Assembly (NCBI RefSeq): GCF_904849725.1
Contig: NC_058524.1
Span: forward strand, 512,972,263 to 513,036,262
Direction of reading: 5' to 3'
Source: Hordeum vulgare subsp. vulgare
Taxonomy: Eukaryota > Streptophyta > Magnoliopsida > Poales > Poaceae
Length of the DNA: 64,000 nucleotides
The notes beneath the pieces are model-generated. The model was not told the DNA's origin. It made no database searches and saw only the letters and a program-made list of their open reading frames with translations. Position numbers and translations under genes: made by a program. Below, piece after piece: positions 46,201-56,484 of the stretch (within the stretch, counting starts at the first letter, position 1; the number at the start of each line of letters is the position of its first letter).

Positions 46201-46735
46201 GCATGTTAGTTGATGAATGACTTTGGCTTAACATTGAAAGTATTAAGCCAAAGACCAAAGTGTGGATGAACCCGCAGGAAAGCCTCCTAAACAATAACAA
46301 ATATGGAGATATGCATGCCAGAATTCGGGGGAAGATCATGGAAATCCAACCCGTAGTAGAATATAAGGCCCCTAACAAAGGGATGGAGCGGGAAGCCTAG
46401 TCCTAGGATGAAGTGGGGGACGAACAACACCCACTCACCAGACCTTGATGTAGGTACCACCCGACCCTTCTACGATGCTCGGTGAGCGATGTTGGTCGCA
46501 AGGTAGCCATAGTGCTTCAGCTCCTAGATGTCCCTGTCGGAGAAGCTGGAGATCTCCCACTTTCCCACACAGCCTGAGTCGGCCGTTGTTGAGCTTGGAA
46601 AAGGGGAACGACTAGAAAGAGTGGGAGATGAAATGAATTTGGGGGCTCGAGCTTGGAAGAAAGGGGAGTCGAGTTTGGAATTCTTGTAGTGGGCTTTGGA
46701 TCTTTTTCCCTTTTTATGGGAGGCCGTAAAACCAA
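43244..46735 (-). pseudogene. Antisense accessory ORF of Tat-like gypsy element, heavily decayed
   Basis: Coding remnants run on the minus strand through shifting frames, opposite to the flanking LTR and polypurine tract. N-terminal pieces (46735-45418, for example DDPAPLLEEPQPALLSLMRV) resemble the plant putative gypsy-type transposon domain (PF04195 family, from recall). The middle (45095-44511) is acidic. A coiled-coil-like part follows (44106-43918, DQEIEKTKDELENAKHEG; 43893-43696, EEEVREAKLMGNGYPYLLQC). The C-terminus (43548-43255) has a helix-rich piece (LVDAVPRIEVQKRSVCIEG). Stops and shifts are too many for function. Extra ORFs read antisense near the 3' end are known in Tat-clade elements; their role is unknown. 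Confidence 0.65.
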
Positions 46736-47133
46736 GGGTTTCCGTTTACTGCACTTCTGTAATCATCACTTCCCGAAACGACTGCACCGTTGAGCGTGTG
46801 TGGGCTGGCCCGGGTCATTATTCGAATCCCCTTAAATGTGGAAGACGATCTCCTTATCAATTGGATTTGCCCAAGGGAAAGTGGCCTCGAGCCGCGGTTC
46901 GAGTTTTTTCATGATTTATTATCGTGACTTTTTGTCAGAAGGGTTGCCAGAGAAGAAACTGTTCACCTCTCGGCTTTTAATCCTTTAAACTTAATGATGG
47001 ATATTTTAAGAATGTGATGTCATCGGGGCAACTAAACTGATGCCTGCCGAACATACAAGGAACTCGCCATGCAAGCCCAAAATTCTAAGTGTCCGGCTAC
47101 CGAAGACCGTACACATCGGCTTGGGAGGCCAGT
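46736..47133 (+). other. Spacer between antisense ORF and polypurine tract
   Basis: About 400 bases that would include the promoter of the antisense ORF, if it has one. I see no clear TATA box or other feature. Confidence 0.4.
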
Positions 47134-47611
47134 TCGGGGGCTACAAAGGGAGTTTTGGATTAAGGGGTCCTCGGGCGGTCGTATTATCCCTTATGGGCCG
47201 ACCATATGAGTTGCATCATTGAAGACCGGATTCTCTGGAAACTTTATGATCAAGATGGAAAGCTTCGAAAACTAGGCGTGCGCTCCAAGTGAAGAGGACC
47301 AGTTCAGCCCATCTATCCCCGGCTGAGGTCGGTAACATGTAACCCTAGGAACCCCGATGTCTATACAAACTAGAGGTTCTTATGCATATAGGCATGTTAT
47401 CTCATCTAGGGTTTAGCTCATACAATCTCGAGGTAGACCAACTCTGTAATCATCATTCCACATAAATATAATCAAACAGGACATAGGGTTTTTACCTCCT
47501 CAAGAGGGCCCGTACATGGGTAAATACTATCTCTCCTCTCCTGCAACCCATCGATCCAAGGTTTAATGTTCGGGACCTCCTACCCGAGATCTATCGGTTT
47601 TGGAACCGACA
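47134..47611 (+). repeat. Polypurine tract and 3' LTR of Tat-like gypsy element
   Basis: TCGGGGGCTAC at 47134-47144 is the polypurine tract. The LTR follows (GGGAGTTTTGGATTAAGGGG) and ends CGGTTTTGGAACCGACA at 47611. Its end part contains the conserved CTCGAGGTAGACCAACTC and AAGAGGGCCCGTACATGGG blocks seen in Triticeae gypsy LTRs. The LTR start is degenerate. After 47611 the sequence is copia LTR. Confidence 0.75.
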
Positions 47612-47694
47612 CTCCCCTTCTCGTAGATCATAGTCTCCATAGATTGATCTTGGGGTGCCTAGGAATTTTTTGTTTCACATGCGACATTCCCCAA
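47612..47694 (+). repeat. 5' LTR remnant of Angela-type element
   Basis: CTCCCCTTCTCGTAGATCAT to the end CATTCCCCAAGA matches 54460-54546 with scattered changes. Only the last 83 bases of the LTR are present. Confidence 0.85.
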
Positions 47695-47697
47695 GAG

Positions 47698-47709
47698 TGG
47701 TATCAGAGC
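47698..47709 (+). other. Primer-binding site, initiator tRNA-Met type
   Basis: TGGTATCAGAGC, a perfect match to the standard plant site, lies three bases after the LTR remnant. Confidence 0.92.
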
Positions 47710-48940
47710 AAGGTCTATGCGTAGATAACAGGCATGGATAGAACACAAAAGAGTTTGTGGGTGTTGATGTTCAAATTGTTTACTTCCATAGTCTTATTTT
47801 GATTCAGTGGTATTGTGGGATGAAGCAGCTCGGACCAACCTTACTCATCCACGTACGAGAGATCGGTTCCATCGACTGACATGCAACTTGTTGCATAAAG
47901 ATGGCTGACGGGTGTTTGTCTCTCCCACTTTAGTTGAATCTGATTCGAGAGAGGCGGTCCTTGTAGAAGGTTAAATAGCAACTTCAATATCATGGTTGTG
48001 GCTTTGCGTAGGTAAGAACGGTCGTTTCTAGTTACCCATAGCAGCCACTTAAAACATGCAACAAAAAGTAGAGAATGTCTAACTTGTTTTTGCAAGGTAT
48101 GTTGTGATATGATATGGCCAATGACATGATGAGATATATGTGATGCATGAGATGATCATGTTTTGTATAGATTATCACGACATGTATGTCGATGAGTACG
48201 GCAACCGGCAGGAGCCATAGGGCTGTCTTTACTTCTTTGCGCCTTTTTGCTTTAATTGATCGCTACGAGTTAGCAATAGTGGTAGAAGCATAGTTGGCGC
48301 GACAAACTCAATGGCGACACGATGATGGAGATCATCCCGGTGCTTTGGATATGGAGATCAAAAGCACAAGTTGATTATGGCCATATCATGTCACTATTAC
48401 GATTTGCATGTGATGTAAATCCTTTTTATGCATCTTATTTTTCTTAGGACGACGGTAGCATTATAACATGATACCTCACTAAAATTTCAAGGTAAAATTG
48501 TGTTATGCCCAAGTGTTCACCGTTGCAAAGGTTCGTCATTTCGAGGCACCATGTGATGATCGGGTGCGCTAGACTCTACGTTCGCATACAATGGGTGTAT
48601 GCTAGTTTTGCACATGCACAACACTTGGGTTAAACTTGACTAGCCTAGCATGTACAGACATGGCCACGGAACACAGGAGACCGGAAGGTCGAACATCAGT
48701 CATATAGTAGATATGATCGACATGGAGATGTTCACCATTGAAACCACCTCATCTCACGTGATGATGAGACTTGGGTTGGTGGATTTGGATCATGTCACAC
48801 ACGAACAACCCGAGGGATATTGAGTTGAGTGGGAGTTCTTAAATAATATGATTAATTGAACTCGCTATCATGAACATAGTCCAAGTTGTCTTTACAAAGT
48901 ATGTTGTAGAACAATAGCTCACGTTGTAGGTTACGTGTAT
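47710..48940 (+). other. Leader region of Angela-type element
   Basis: Non-coding leader between primer site and gag. Short ORFs on both strands have no recognisable product. Confidence 0.65.
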
Positions 48941-48941
48941 T

Positions 48942-51900
48942 TTGTATGTGTTCCTAGAGAAAACTAAGTTGAAAGATGATAGTAGCAATTATGCGGACTG
49001 GGTCCGTAAACTGAGGATTGTCCTCATTGTTGCACAGAAGGCTTACATCCTTAATGCACAGCTCGGTGTGCTACCCCCAAGCATTGTCTGTGGAGGTTGT
49101 GAACATTTGACATGCATGTTTTGATGACTACATGATAGTTCAGTGCGTCATGCTTTACGACTTAGAATTAAGGCTCCAAAGACGTTTCAAACGTAACAGG
49201 GAATATAAGATATTCCAAGAGCTGAAATTGGGATTTCACACTCGTGCCCGTGTTGAGAGGTATGAGACCTCCGACGAATATTTTGCCTACAAGATGAACG
49301 AGAATAGCTCAATCGGTCAACATGTGCTCAGATTGTCTGGGTACTACAATCACTTGAATCAAGTGGGAGTTGATTTTTAGATAACATAGTGATTGACATC
49401 GTTCTCCAAAGTGAGTGCCACCAAGCTACTGGAGCTTCGTGATGAACTATAGCATATCTGGAATGGAGAAGATGATCCATGATCTATTTGCGATGTTTGA
49501 TACCGTGAAAGGTAGAAATCAAGAAGCAGCATCAAGTGTTGATGATTAGTAAAAGCACTAGTTTCAAGAAGGGTAAGGGCAAGAAGGGAAACTTCAAGGA
49601 TAACAAGCCAGTTGTCGCTCAAGTGAAGAAACCCAAGGTTGAACCCAAACCCGAGACTGAGTGCTTTTATTATGAGGGGAGTGGTCACTCGAAGCGGAAC
49701 TGGCCCAGATACTTGGTAGATAAGAAGGTTGGAAATGTCAACAAAGTTATATTTGACATACATGTTATTGACATGTGCCTTACTAGTGCTTGTTGTAGCC
49801 CGTGGGTATTTGATACCGGTTCAGCTGCTAATATTAGTAACTCAAAATAGGAGTTGCGGAATAAATGAAGACTAGCTTAGGGAGAGGTGTCGATATGTGT
49901 TGGAAGTGTTTCCAAGGTTGATGTGATCACCATCGCACACTCCATCTACCTTCGGGATTACTGGTAAAGCTCAATAAATGTTATTTGGTGTATGCATTGA
50001 GCATGCACATTATATTGATTTTGTTTATTGTGAGACGATTATTCACGCAAGTTAGAGAATAATGGGTTATTCTGTTTACATGAATAATATGCATGCTCAA
50101 TCATTGTGTGCATGATCAATGCATACACAAAATATCACAATGTGAATGGTTTATTGAATCTCGATCATAGTGATACACACGTTCATAGTATTTATGCCAA
50201 AAGATACAAAGTTAGTAATGATAATACCACTTACTTGTGGCACTGTCGCTTAAGTCATATTGGTATAAAACACATGAAGAAACTCCATGCTGGTGGATCT
50301 TTGGACACACTTGATTTTGAATCATTTGAGACATGCGGACCATGCCTATTGGTGTAAAACGCATGAAGAAACTCCATGATGATGGATATTTTGGACTCAC
50401 TTGATTTTGAGTCGCTTGAGGCATGCAAACCATGCCACATGGGAAAGATGACTGAAGGCCTCATTTTCAAGTGAGATGGAACGGGCAAGTGACTTATTGG
50501 AAATAATACTTTTTGATGTATGTAGTCCAATGAGTATTAAAGCACACAGTGGATATCGTTATGTTCTTACTTCACATATGATTTAAGTAGATACGGGTAT
50601 ATTCACTTGATAAATCACAAGTCTGAATTGTTGAAAAGTTCAAGTATTTTCAGAGTGAAGTTCAAGATTGTCGTGACAAGAGGGTCAAATGTCTACAATG
50701 TGATCGTAGATGTAAATATCTAAGTTACAAGTTTTTATGCATTTAAGACAATGTGGAAATTGTTTCACAACTCATGCCACCTGGAACACCATAGTGTGAT
50801 GGTTTCTCCATACATCGTGGTTGTGCTCTATTAGATATGGTGCGTAGTATGATGTCTCTTAACGATTTGCCACGATCGTTTTGGGGTTATGCATTAGAGA
50901 CAACCACATCACTTTAAAAGTAGGGCACCATATAATTCCGTTGAGATGACACCATATGAACTATGGTTTGGAGAAAACTAAGCTATCGTTTCTTGAAGTT
51001 TGGGGTTGCGATGCTTATGTCAAAAGGCTTCAGCCTCATAAGCTCGAACCCAAAGCGGATAAATGCATCTTTATAGGATACCCAAAGAAACAGTTGGGTA
51101 CACCTCCTATCTCAGATCCGAAGGCAAAGTGTTTGTTGCTAAGAATAGGTCATTTCTCGAGAAAGAGTTCCACTCGAAATAATTGAGTGGTAGGATGATG
51201 TAACTTGAAGAGGTTACTGAACCGTCACATTAACCAGAGGGTAACAGGGAACTGGAAGATGTTCCTGTGGTGCCTACACCAGTCTAACAGGAATCTGATG
51301 ATGCTAATCATGAAGCTTCGTATCAAGTTACTACCAAACCTCGTAGGTCAACAAGGACACGTACTGCATCAGAAGTGTACGATAATCCTGTCTTGGAGGT
51401 CGTTTTATTGAACAACAATGGACCTACGAGCTATGGTGAAATGATGGTGGGCCCAAATTCCAACAAATGGTTGGAGGCCATGAAATCCGAGATAGGATCT
51501 ATGTATGAAAACAAAGTGTGGACTTGGGTAGAACTATTTGATGGTTATAAGGCTATTAAGTATAAATGGATCTTTAACAAGAAGATAGACGATGATTGTA
51601 AATGTCACCGTTTAGAAAGTTTGACATGTCGCAAAGAGGTTTCCGACAACTTCAAGGAGTAGACTATGATGAGACTTTCTCACCCGTAGTGATGATAAAG
51701 TCTATTGGAATTATGTTAGGAGTTGCTGCATTTTTCGATTATGAAATCTGGCAGATGGATGTCAAAACATTGTTTACTCAATGGTTTCCTTGAGGAAAGG
51801 TTGTATGTGATACAACCAGAAAGTTTTATCGATCCTAGGGATTCTGAAAGGCATGCGAGCTCCAGCGGTCCATTTATGTACTGGTGCAAGAATCTCAAAG

Positions 51901-52569
51901 TTGGAATAAGTGCTTTGATGAGTGATCAAAGCTTTTGGTTTATACACAGTTTATGAAGAAACTTGTATTTACAAGAAAGTGAGTGGGAGCACTATAAGTA
52001 TATGTGGTTGACATATTGTTAATAGAAAATGATGTATAATTTCTCGAAAGCATATAGGGTTGCTTGAAAAGAGTTTTTTAAAGGAAAAATTAGATTAAGC
52101 TACTTGAACATTGGGCATCAAGATCTATAGAGATAGATCAAGACGCTTGATAAAACTTTCAATGAATACATACCTTGACAAGATTTTGAAGGAGTTCAAA
52201 ATGGATCAGTCAAAGAAGGAGTTCTTGCATGTATTCTAAGGTGTGAATTTGAGTAAGACTCAAAGCCCGACCACGGCAGAAGAAAGAGAAAGGATGAAGG
52301 TCGTCCCCTATGCCTTAGCCGTAGGCTCTATTGTATGCCATGTTCTGTATCGCACCGTGTTTGTGCCTTGCCATGAGTTTGTTAAGGGGTACAAGAGTGA
52401 CCAGGAGTGGACCATTGAACAACGGTCCAAATTATCCTTGGTAACTAGAGGACTAAGGAAATGTTTCTCAATTATGGAGGTAATAAATGAGTTCATCATA
52501 AAATGTTGTGTTGATGCAAGCTTTGACACCAATCCGAGTGACTCTCAGTACCAAACCGGATTCGTATAG
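48942..52569 (+). pseudogene. gag-pol of Angela-type copia element, heavily decayed
   Basis: Pieces in order: gag (48942-49380, LKDDSSNYADWVRKLRIVL, YFAYKMNENSSIGQHVLRLS); zinc knuckle (about 49660-49710, CFYYEGSGHSKRNWPRY, two of the Cys lost); protease (VFDTGSAANISNS, 49807-49845); gag-preintegrase domain (50221-50340), with an 89-base duplication after it; integrase C-terminal part (50956-51120, WGCDAYVKRLQPHKLEP); RT (51375-51793, YKWIFNKKI, DYDETFSPVV, WQMDVKT); RNase H (52243-52569, VDASFDTNPSDSQYQTG). Frames change repeatedly and there are many stops. The polyprotein normally makes capsids, copies the RNA and integrates the DNA. Confidence 0.88.
50261..50438 (+). repeat. 89-bp tandem duplication in preintegrase region
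   Basis: A unit beginning TGGTATAAAACACATGAAGA at 50261 is repeated from 50350 (TGGTGTAAAACGCATGAAGA). The unit length of 89 is not a multiple of three, so it shifts the frame. The copies have diverged by several bases, so the duplication is not recent. Confidence 0.85.
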
Positions 52570-52770
52570 TGGAGTAGTCATTTGGAATTGTTCCAAGTGG
52601 AGCGTGGTAGCAGCATCTACAGTATGACATAAGGATTTGTAAAGTACACACACATCTGAATGTTGCAGACCCGTTGACTAAAACCTCTCTCGCAAGCAAA
52701 ATATGATCAAACCCCAGAACTTATTGGGTGTTAATCACATGGTGATATGAACTAGATTATTGACTCTAGT

Positions 52771-52784
52771 GAAAGTGGGAGACT
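52771..52784 (+). other. Polypurine tract of Angela-type element
   Basis: GAAAGTGGGAGACT precedes the 3' LTR and matches the AGTGGGAGACT tract known from BARE1/Angela elements. Confidence 0.8.
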
Positions 52785-52785
52785 C

Positions 52786-54546
52786 TTCAAAATATGCCCT
52801 AGAGGCAATAATAAATTTGTTATGATCATATTACCTTATTAATGATAATCGTTTATTATCCATGCTATAATTGTATTGATTGGAAAGTCAAATACATGTG
52901 TGGATACATAGACAACACCGTGTCCCTAGTGAGCCTCTACTAGACTAGCTCGTTGACCAAAGATGGCTAAGGTTTCCTAGGCATAGACATGAGTTTTCAT
53001 TTGATAACAAGATCACATCATTAGGAGAATGATGTGATGGACAAGACCCACTCCTTAAGCATAGAGCTTGATTGTATCCAGTTTACTGCTATTGCTTTCT
53101 ACATGTCAATGTATCCCTTCCTATGACCATGAGATCATGCAACTCACTGACACCAGAGGAATTACTTGTGTGTATCGAACGTCACAACGTAACTGGGTGA
53201 CTATAAAGATGCTCTACAGGTATCTACTTGGGTGTCTGTGGAGTTGTCATGGATCAAGACTCGGAATTGTCACTCTGTATGATGGAGAGCTATCTCGAGG
53301 CCCGCTCGGTATTGTAACATCACGATAATCTTGCAAGCAATGTGGCTAAGAAGTTAGTCACGGGATATTGTATTATGGAACGAGTAAAGAGACTTGCCGG
53401 TAATGAGATTGAACTAGGTATGGAGATACCAACGATCGGATCTCGGATAAGTAACATACAGCTGAACAAAGGGAACTACATACGGGATTGATTGAAACCT
53501 TGGCATCGTGGTTTGACTGATGAAGATCTTGGTGGAATACATAGGAACCAATATGGGCATCCAGGTCCCGCTATTGGTTATTGACCGGAGAGGTGTCTTG
53601 GTCATGTCTACATGATTCTCGAACCCGTAGGGTCTGCACGCTTAACGTTCGGTGACGCTAGAGTAGTATTGCGATATGTACGTTGGTGAGAGAATGTTGT
53701 TTGGAGTCCCGGGTGAGATCTCGGACATGGTGAGGAGCTCTGAAATGGTTCGGAGGTAAAGATTTATATATGGGAAGTCATATTTTGGCTACATGAAAAG
53801 TTTTAGGTTTTATTGGTATTGTACCGGGGAGGTTCTCAAATGTTCCGGAGGGTTCTGGAGGAGTCTGGAAGGGTCCCTCTATCCCCTAGGATGTGCATCG
53901 ACTGTAAGGGGGCGTACAAGCCTTGTTGGGCCATCCCCAAGGGCCCATGCGGCTAGGGGGTAGGAAACCCCAAAGGGGAAGGCACCTAGGAGGTGCCTTG
54001 GGGAGGGAGGACTCCTCCCTCTTGGCCACTGCCCCTCCCTTGGAGGAGGGTTTAGGGTTGTGCCCCTACTTCTCCTTGCCTCCTATAGATAGTGGAGGGG
54101 AGGGGAGGGCTGAACACAACAATTCCTCTCCCTTGAGGCAGCCCTCTCCCCCCCCCCCCCCGTTTCTCCCGTTCTTCCTCGTTCGTAGTTCCGGAGGCGC
54201 TTGGCGAAGCCCTGCTCGGATTGCTCCACTAGCATCTCCACCACGCTGTCGTGCTGGTTGAGATCCCATCTACTTATCCTTCTAGTCTTGCTGGATCAAG
54301 AAGAAGGAGATGTCATCAAGACGCACATGTGCTAAACGCGGTGCTCTGGTCCGTTCGGCCCTAGACTGGGACGAATCGCGATTGGCTCGTGAAGACGTAC
54401 AACTACATCAAGAATGTTATATACACTTCCGATTAGCGATCTACAAGGGTGTGTAGATGCACTCCCCCTCTCGTATATGTTAGCCTCCATAGATTTATCA
54501 TGGTGAGCGTAGGAATTTTTTTGTTTCCATGTGACGTTCCCGAACA
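52786..54546 (+). repeat. 3' LTR of Angela-type copia element (about 1.76 kb)
   Basis: Contains AATATGCCCTAGAGGCAATA near the start, GATTGAACTAGGTATGGAGA and CCGTAGGGTCTGCACGCTTA in the middle, and ends GACGTTCCCGAACA at 54546. These blocks identify the Angela/BARE1/WIS family by recall. The first bases are mutated (TCTTCAAAATATG in place of a TGTTGG start). A TATA-like CCTATAGATAG at 54082-54092 marks the likely old promoter. A run of 14 C lies at 54148-54161. Confidence 0.9.
54082..54092 (+). promoter_or_regulatory. TATA-like box in Angela-type LTR
   Basis: CCTATAGATAG occupies the place where Angela/BARE LTRs carry their TATA box, in a C-rich setting that precedes the transcript start. 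One base differs from the usual TATAAATA. Confidence 0.5.
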
Positions 54547-54839
54547 TTCGTATCCCTCATATCATCCATATACGCCCGAGTTGTCCGTGAACCTTCAGAT
54601 CCATCTAAAATATAGGGAGGATATGAAGGCTCGCGGACGCATCCGGGCACGCACGGTTAGTCCGTCATGTAGGACGCGACCCCACCTGAGACCACATTTT
54701 CCTTTCTTTATTCATTCTTTTATTTCTCTCTCTTCCTCTGCACCAATCACATGTAAGTGATCGGACATATGAGAAAAAAATTAAAAAATGTAACTGCACA
54801 GATGGAAAAATACGAAGAAGTCTGCGGGCATTTATGGGT
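54547..54839. other. Short non-coding stretch after Angela-type LTR
   Basis: About 290 bases without a recognisable frame. They may belong to the element that carries the RNase H fragment that follows. Confidence 0.4.
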
Positions 54840-55431
54840 CATATTTGCTATGTCGAGCTATAGAAGTTCTTAGCACGTACCAAGTTCAACGTCAAAGCGT
54901 GAATGGACGGGCATGTACGTTCGGGTTGTTGCACCTCCTCGTCTTTAGCAATAAGTCTCCACTACTACGAGAGATACAAATAGCTCCTGCTAGGTGGTCT
55001 ATCCCTGCCCATGGCCATGTAAAACTCAATGTAGATGGGTCATATATTCAAGACACGGGTGAGGCTGGTGTTGGGATGGTCCTCCATGATAGTAGTGGTG
55101 GTATTGTCTTCTCGGCATGCAGGTACCTTTTGCACTGCGCGATTCCTTTGCAAGCGGAGCTATCGACATGTTTAGAAGGGTTGAACTTTGTGATGCAATA
55201 ATTCTATTCAGGCTCAGCCCATGGACAGATCTCAGCACGTGGTGTCGGTGAATGAGGTTAGGAAACTTCTCGCTCAAAGGGATAACTCTGTTGCTCATAT
55301 TAGTAGGAATCACAATGTCATAAGTCATAGGTGAGCTTCCTTTGATCGCGTTGAAGCTCGTACGACAATTTGGGTCAAGTCAGGTCATCCTAATGTACTA
55401 GAACTTTGTATGGAGGATCTTCCTCCAATTT
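54840..55431 (+). pseudogene. RNase H domain fragment (RVT_3 type, LINE-related)
   Basis: The frame 54845-55201 reads into a plant RNase H-like domain: a lead-in WSIPAHGHVKLNVDGSY with the first catalytic Asp, GVGMVLHDSSGGIVFSACR, and QAELSTCLEGL with the catalytic Glu. A stop at 55199-55201 cuts the domain before its remaining Asp residues. A shifted frame continues with remnants as far as VLELCMEDLP near 55425. Such domains occur at the C-terminus of plant LINEs and in related host-annotated RNase H proteins. With stops and no upstream RT it is a dead fragment. Confidence 0.75.
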
Positions 55432-55677
55432 GAGCAATGAAATCCCTTTGAACCCGCAAAAAGCAACCATCATCTCCGGCACTTGCACTACATTCATGTA
55501 CTGTTTTTGTCTGGTCAAGTCACATAACAAAATCCTGAGACTTTCAACTCCAGATCGCTGAGGCCTGAGGGGAACATGCACGTTATATGATTTCATGTAG
55601 TCCAATAAGCTCCCACAACTCATGAGCTCGATCAAATTTATATGGTGTGTGCGCCACATTCTTTGTTGAGTAAACAT
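55390..55677 (-). other. Unidentified 95-codon minus-strand ORF
   Basis: Opens at 55677 and reads through to 55390, overlapping the last bases of the RNase H remnant on the other strand. The piece GVESLRILLCDLTRQKQYM and the following VVQVPEMMVAFCGFKG have natural-looking composition, but I recognise no domain. It lies just left of a minus-strand copia LTR and may be read-out from it or part of an unknown insertion. Function unknown and coding status doubtful. Confidence 0.25.
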
Positions 55678-55699
55678 GCAATTTCACGATTAAATAAAT

Positions 55700-56484
55700 T
55701 CATGCGTAAACCACTAACATGACTTTAACATAAACATAGACATACATGCATGTTGATATTTATATCAAGTAAGCACATACTTGCTAACAACAGATACATC
55801 TACATATAACGCTAGGAGTGATACAACAGAAATAAACACGAGCGGGGTAACATGTTATACCCTCCAATAGGTTATCTAGCTCTATCTGTGGCAGTGGTGA
55901 CGCAGCCTCCTCGGTTGCCTTCTTGTCGGATTCAATCTTCTCAGTGGCAGCACGATCACCATCAGTTGGTGAAGACATGGTGATGACAAAGGTGACACAA
56001 ACATAGAGGAAGCAGTCGAACGAAGGCGAGCAGTCGCGTAATCATTCCCCAAAAACCTAATCGCACCTCTCCCGTACAGGATCCAGAGAGGTGGGATTTC
56101 GTAGGCCTTCTCTCCCGTCAACCGTGTATGCGGTGAACAGGGCGGAGTCGCCAGTGGCAGCAACAACGAAGGAACGACAAAGGCATTGCATGGAGCAGAT
56201 GTGATCTTTTCTCGTGGTGGCGAGGGTTGGCCGTATATATGCGCGTCCGGGTGGAGAAACGTGAGTTGTATCCATGGCCGAGTTGGCAACAGCCCATGAT
56301 CCTACGTCTTAGATCGTAGCATGTATGTCAGGGACTCTCCGTTTCTGACCGACAAAAATAAGCGCATAGGTATGACCTTGGCTCAGCTCTTTCCCACAAC
56401 CCCTAATGTCATATAACCCACATGGGCCCTTTTAGATTTTCTGAAATTGTTATATAGGTCCTAGGCCCATCTCATATTTCGACA
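55700..56484 (-). repeat. 3' LTR (partial) of minus-strand copia element
   Basis: Read on the minus strand the LTR starts TGTCGAAATATGAGATGGGC at 56484, directly after the polypurine tract GGTGGGGGAT. It runs left at least to about 55700. I could not fix its end. It contains GATTAGGTTTTTGGGGAATG and then an ATG (55978) opening MSSPTDGDRAATEKIESDKK, which runs to a likely splice donor (GGAG then GTATAAC) at about 55862. By recall, related Triticeae copia LTRs contain a similar short leader exon. Confidence 0.6.
55862..55978 (-). CDS. Short leader exon inside copia LTR (ATG to splice donor)
   Basis: ATG at 55978 opens about 39 codons, rich in Asp, Glu, Lys and Ala, before a GTATAAC donor-like site. 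Without splicing the frame ends at 55784. If spliced, it could supply the N-terminus of the element's gag. The acceptor would be in the 5' LTR copy or leader, which is not in this window. This is weak evidence, based on position, ATG context (CATCACCATGTC) and the donor. Confidence 0.35.

Larger units (their letters stand above)
47612..54546 (+). mobile_element. Angela/BARE1/WIS-type copia element, 5' truncated
   Basis: The last 83 bases of a copia LTR (47612-47694) are followed by the primer site, a 1.2 kb leader, degraded gag, protease, integrase, RT and RNase H in copia order on the + strand, and a full 3' LTR (52786-54546). About 1.7 kb of the 5' LTR is missing, with the break exactly at the end of the Tat-like LTR. 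The coding region has many stops and shifts, so the copy is old. Confidence 0.9.

Noticed and set aside
54845..55201. Host RNase H gene
   Set aside because: A stop truncates the domain, there is no upstream exon, and the context is entirely transposon-derived.
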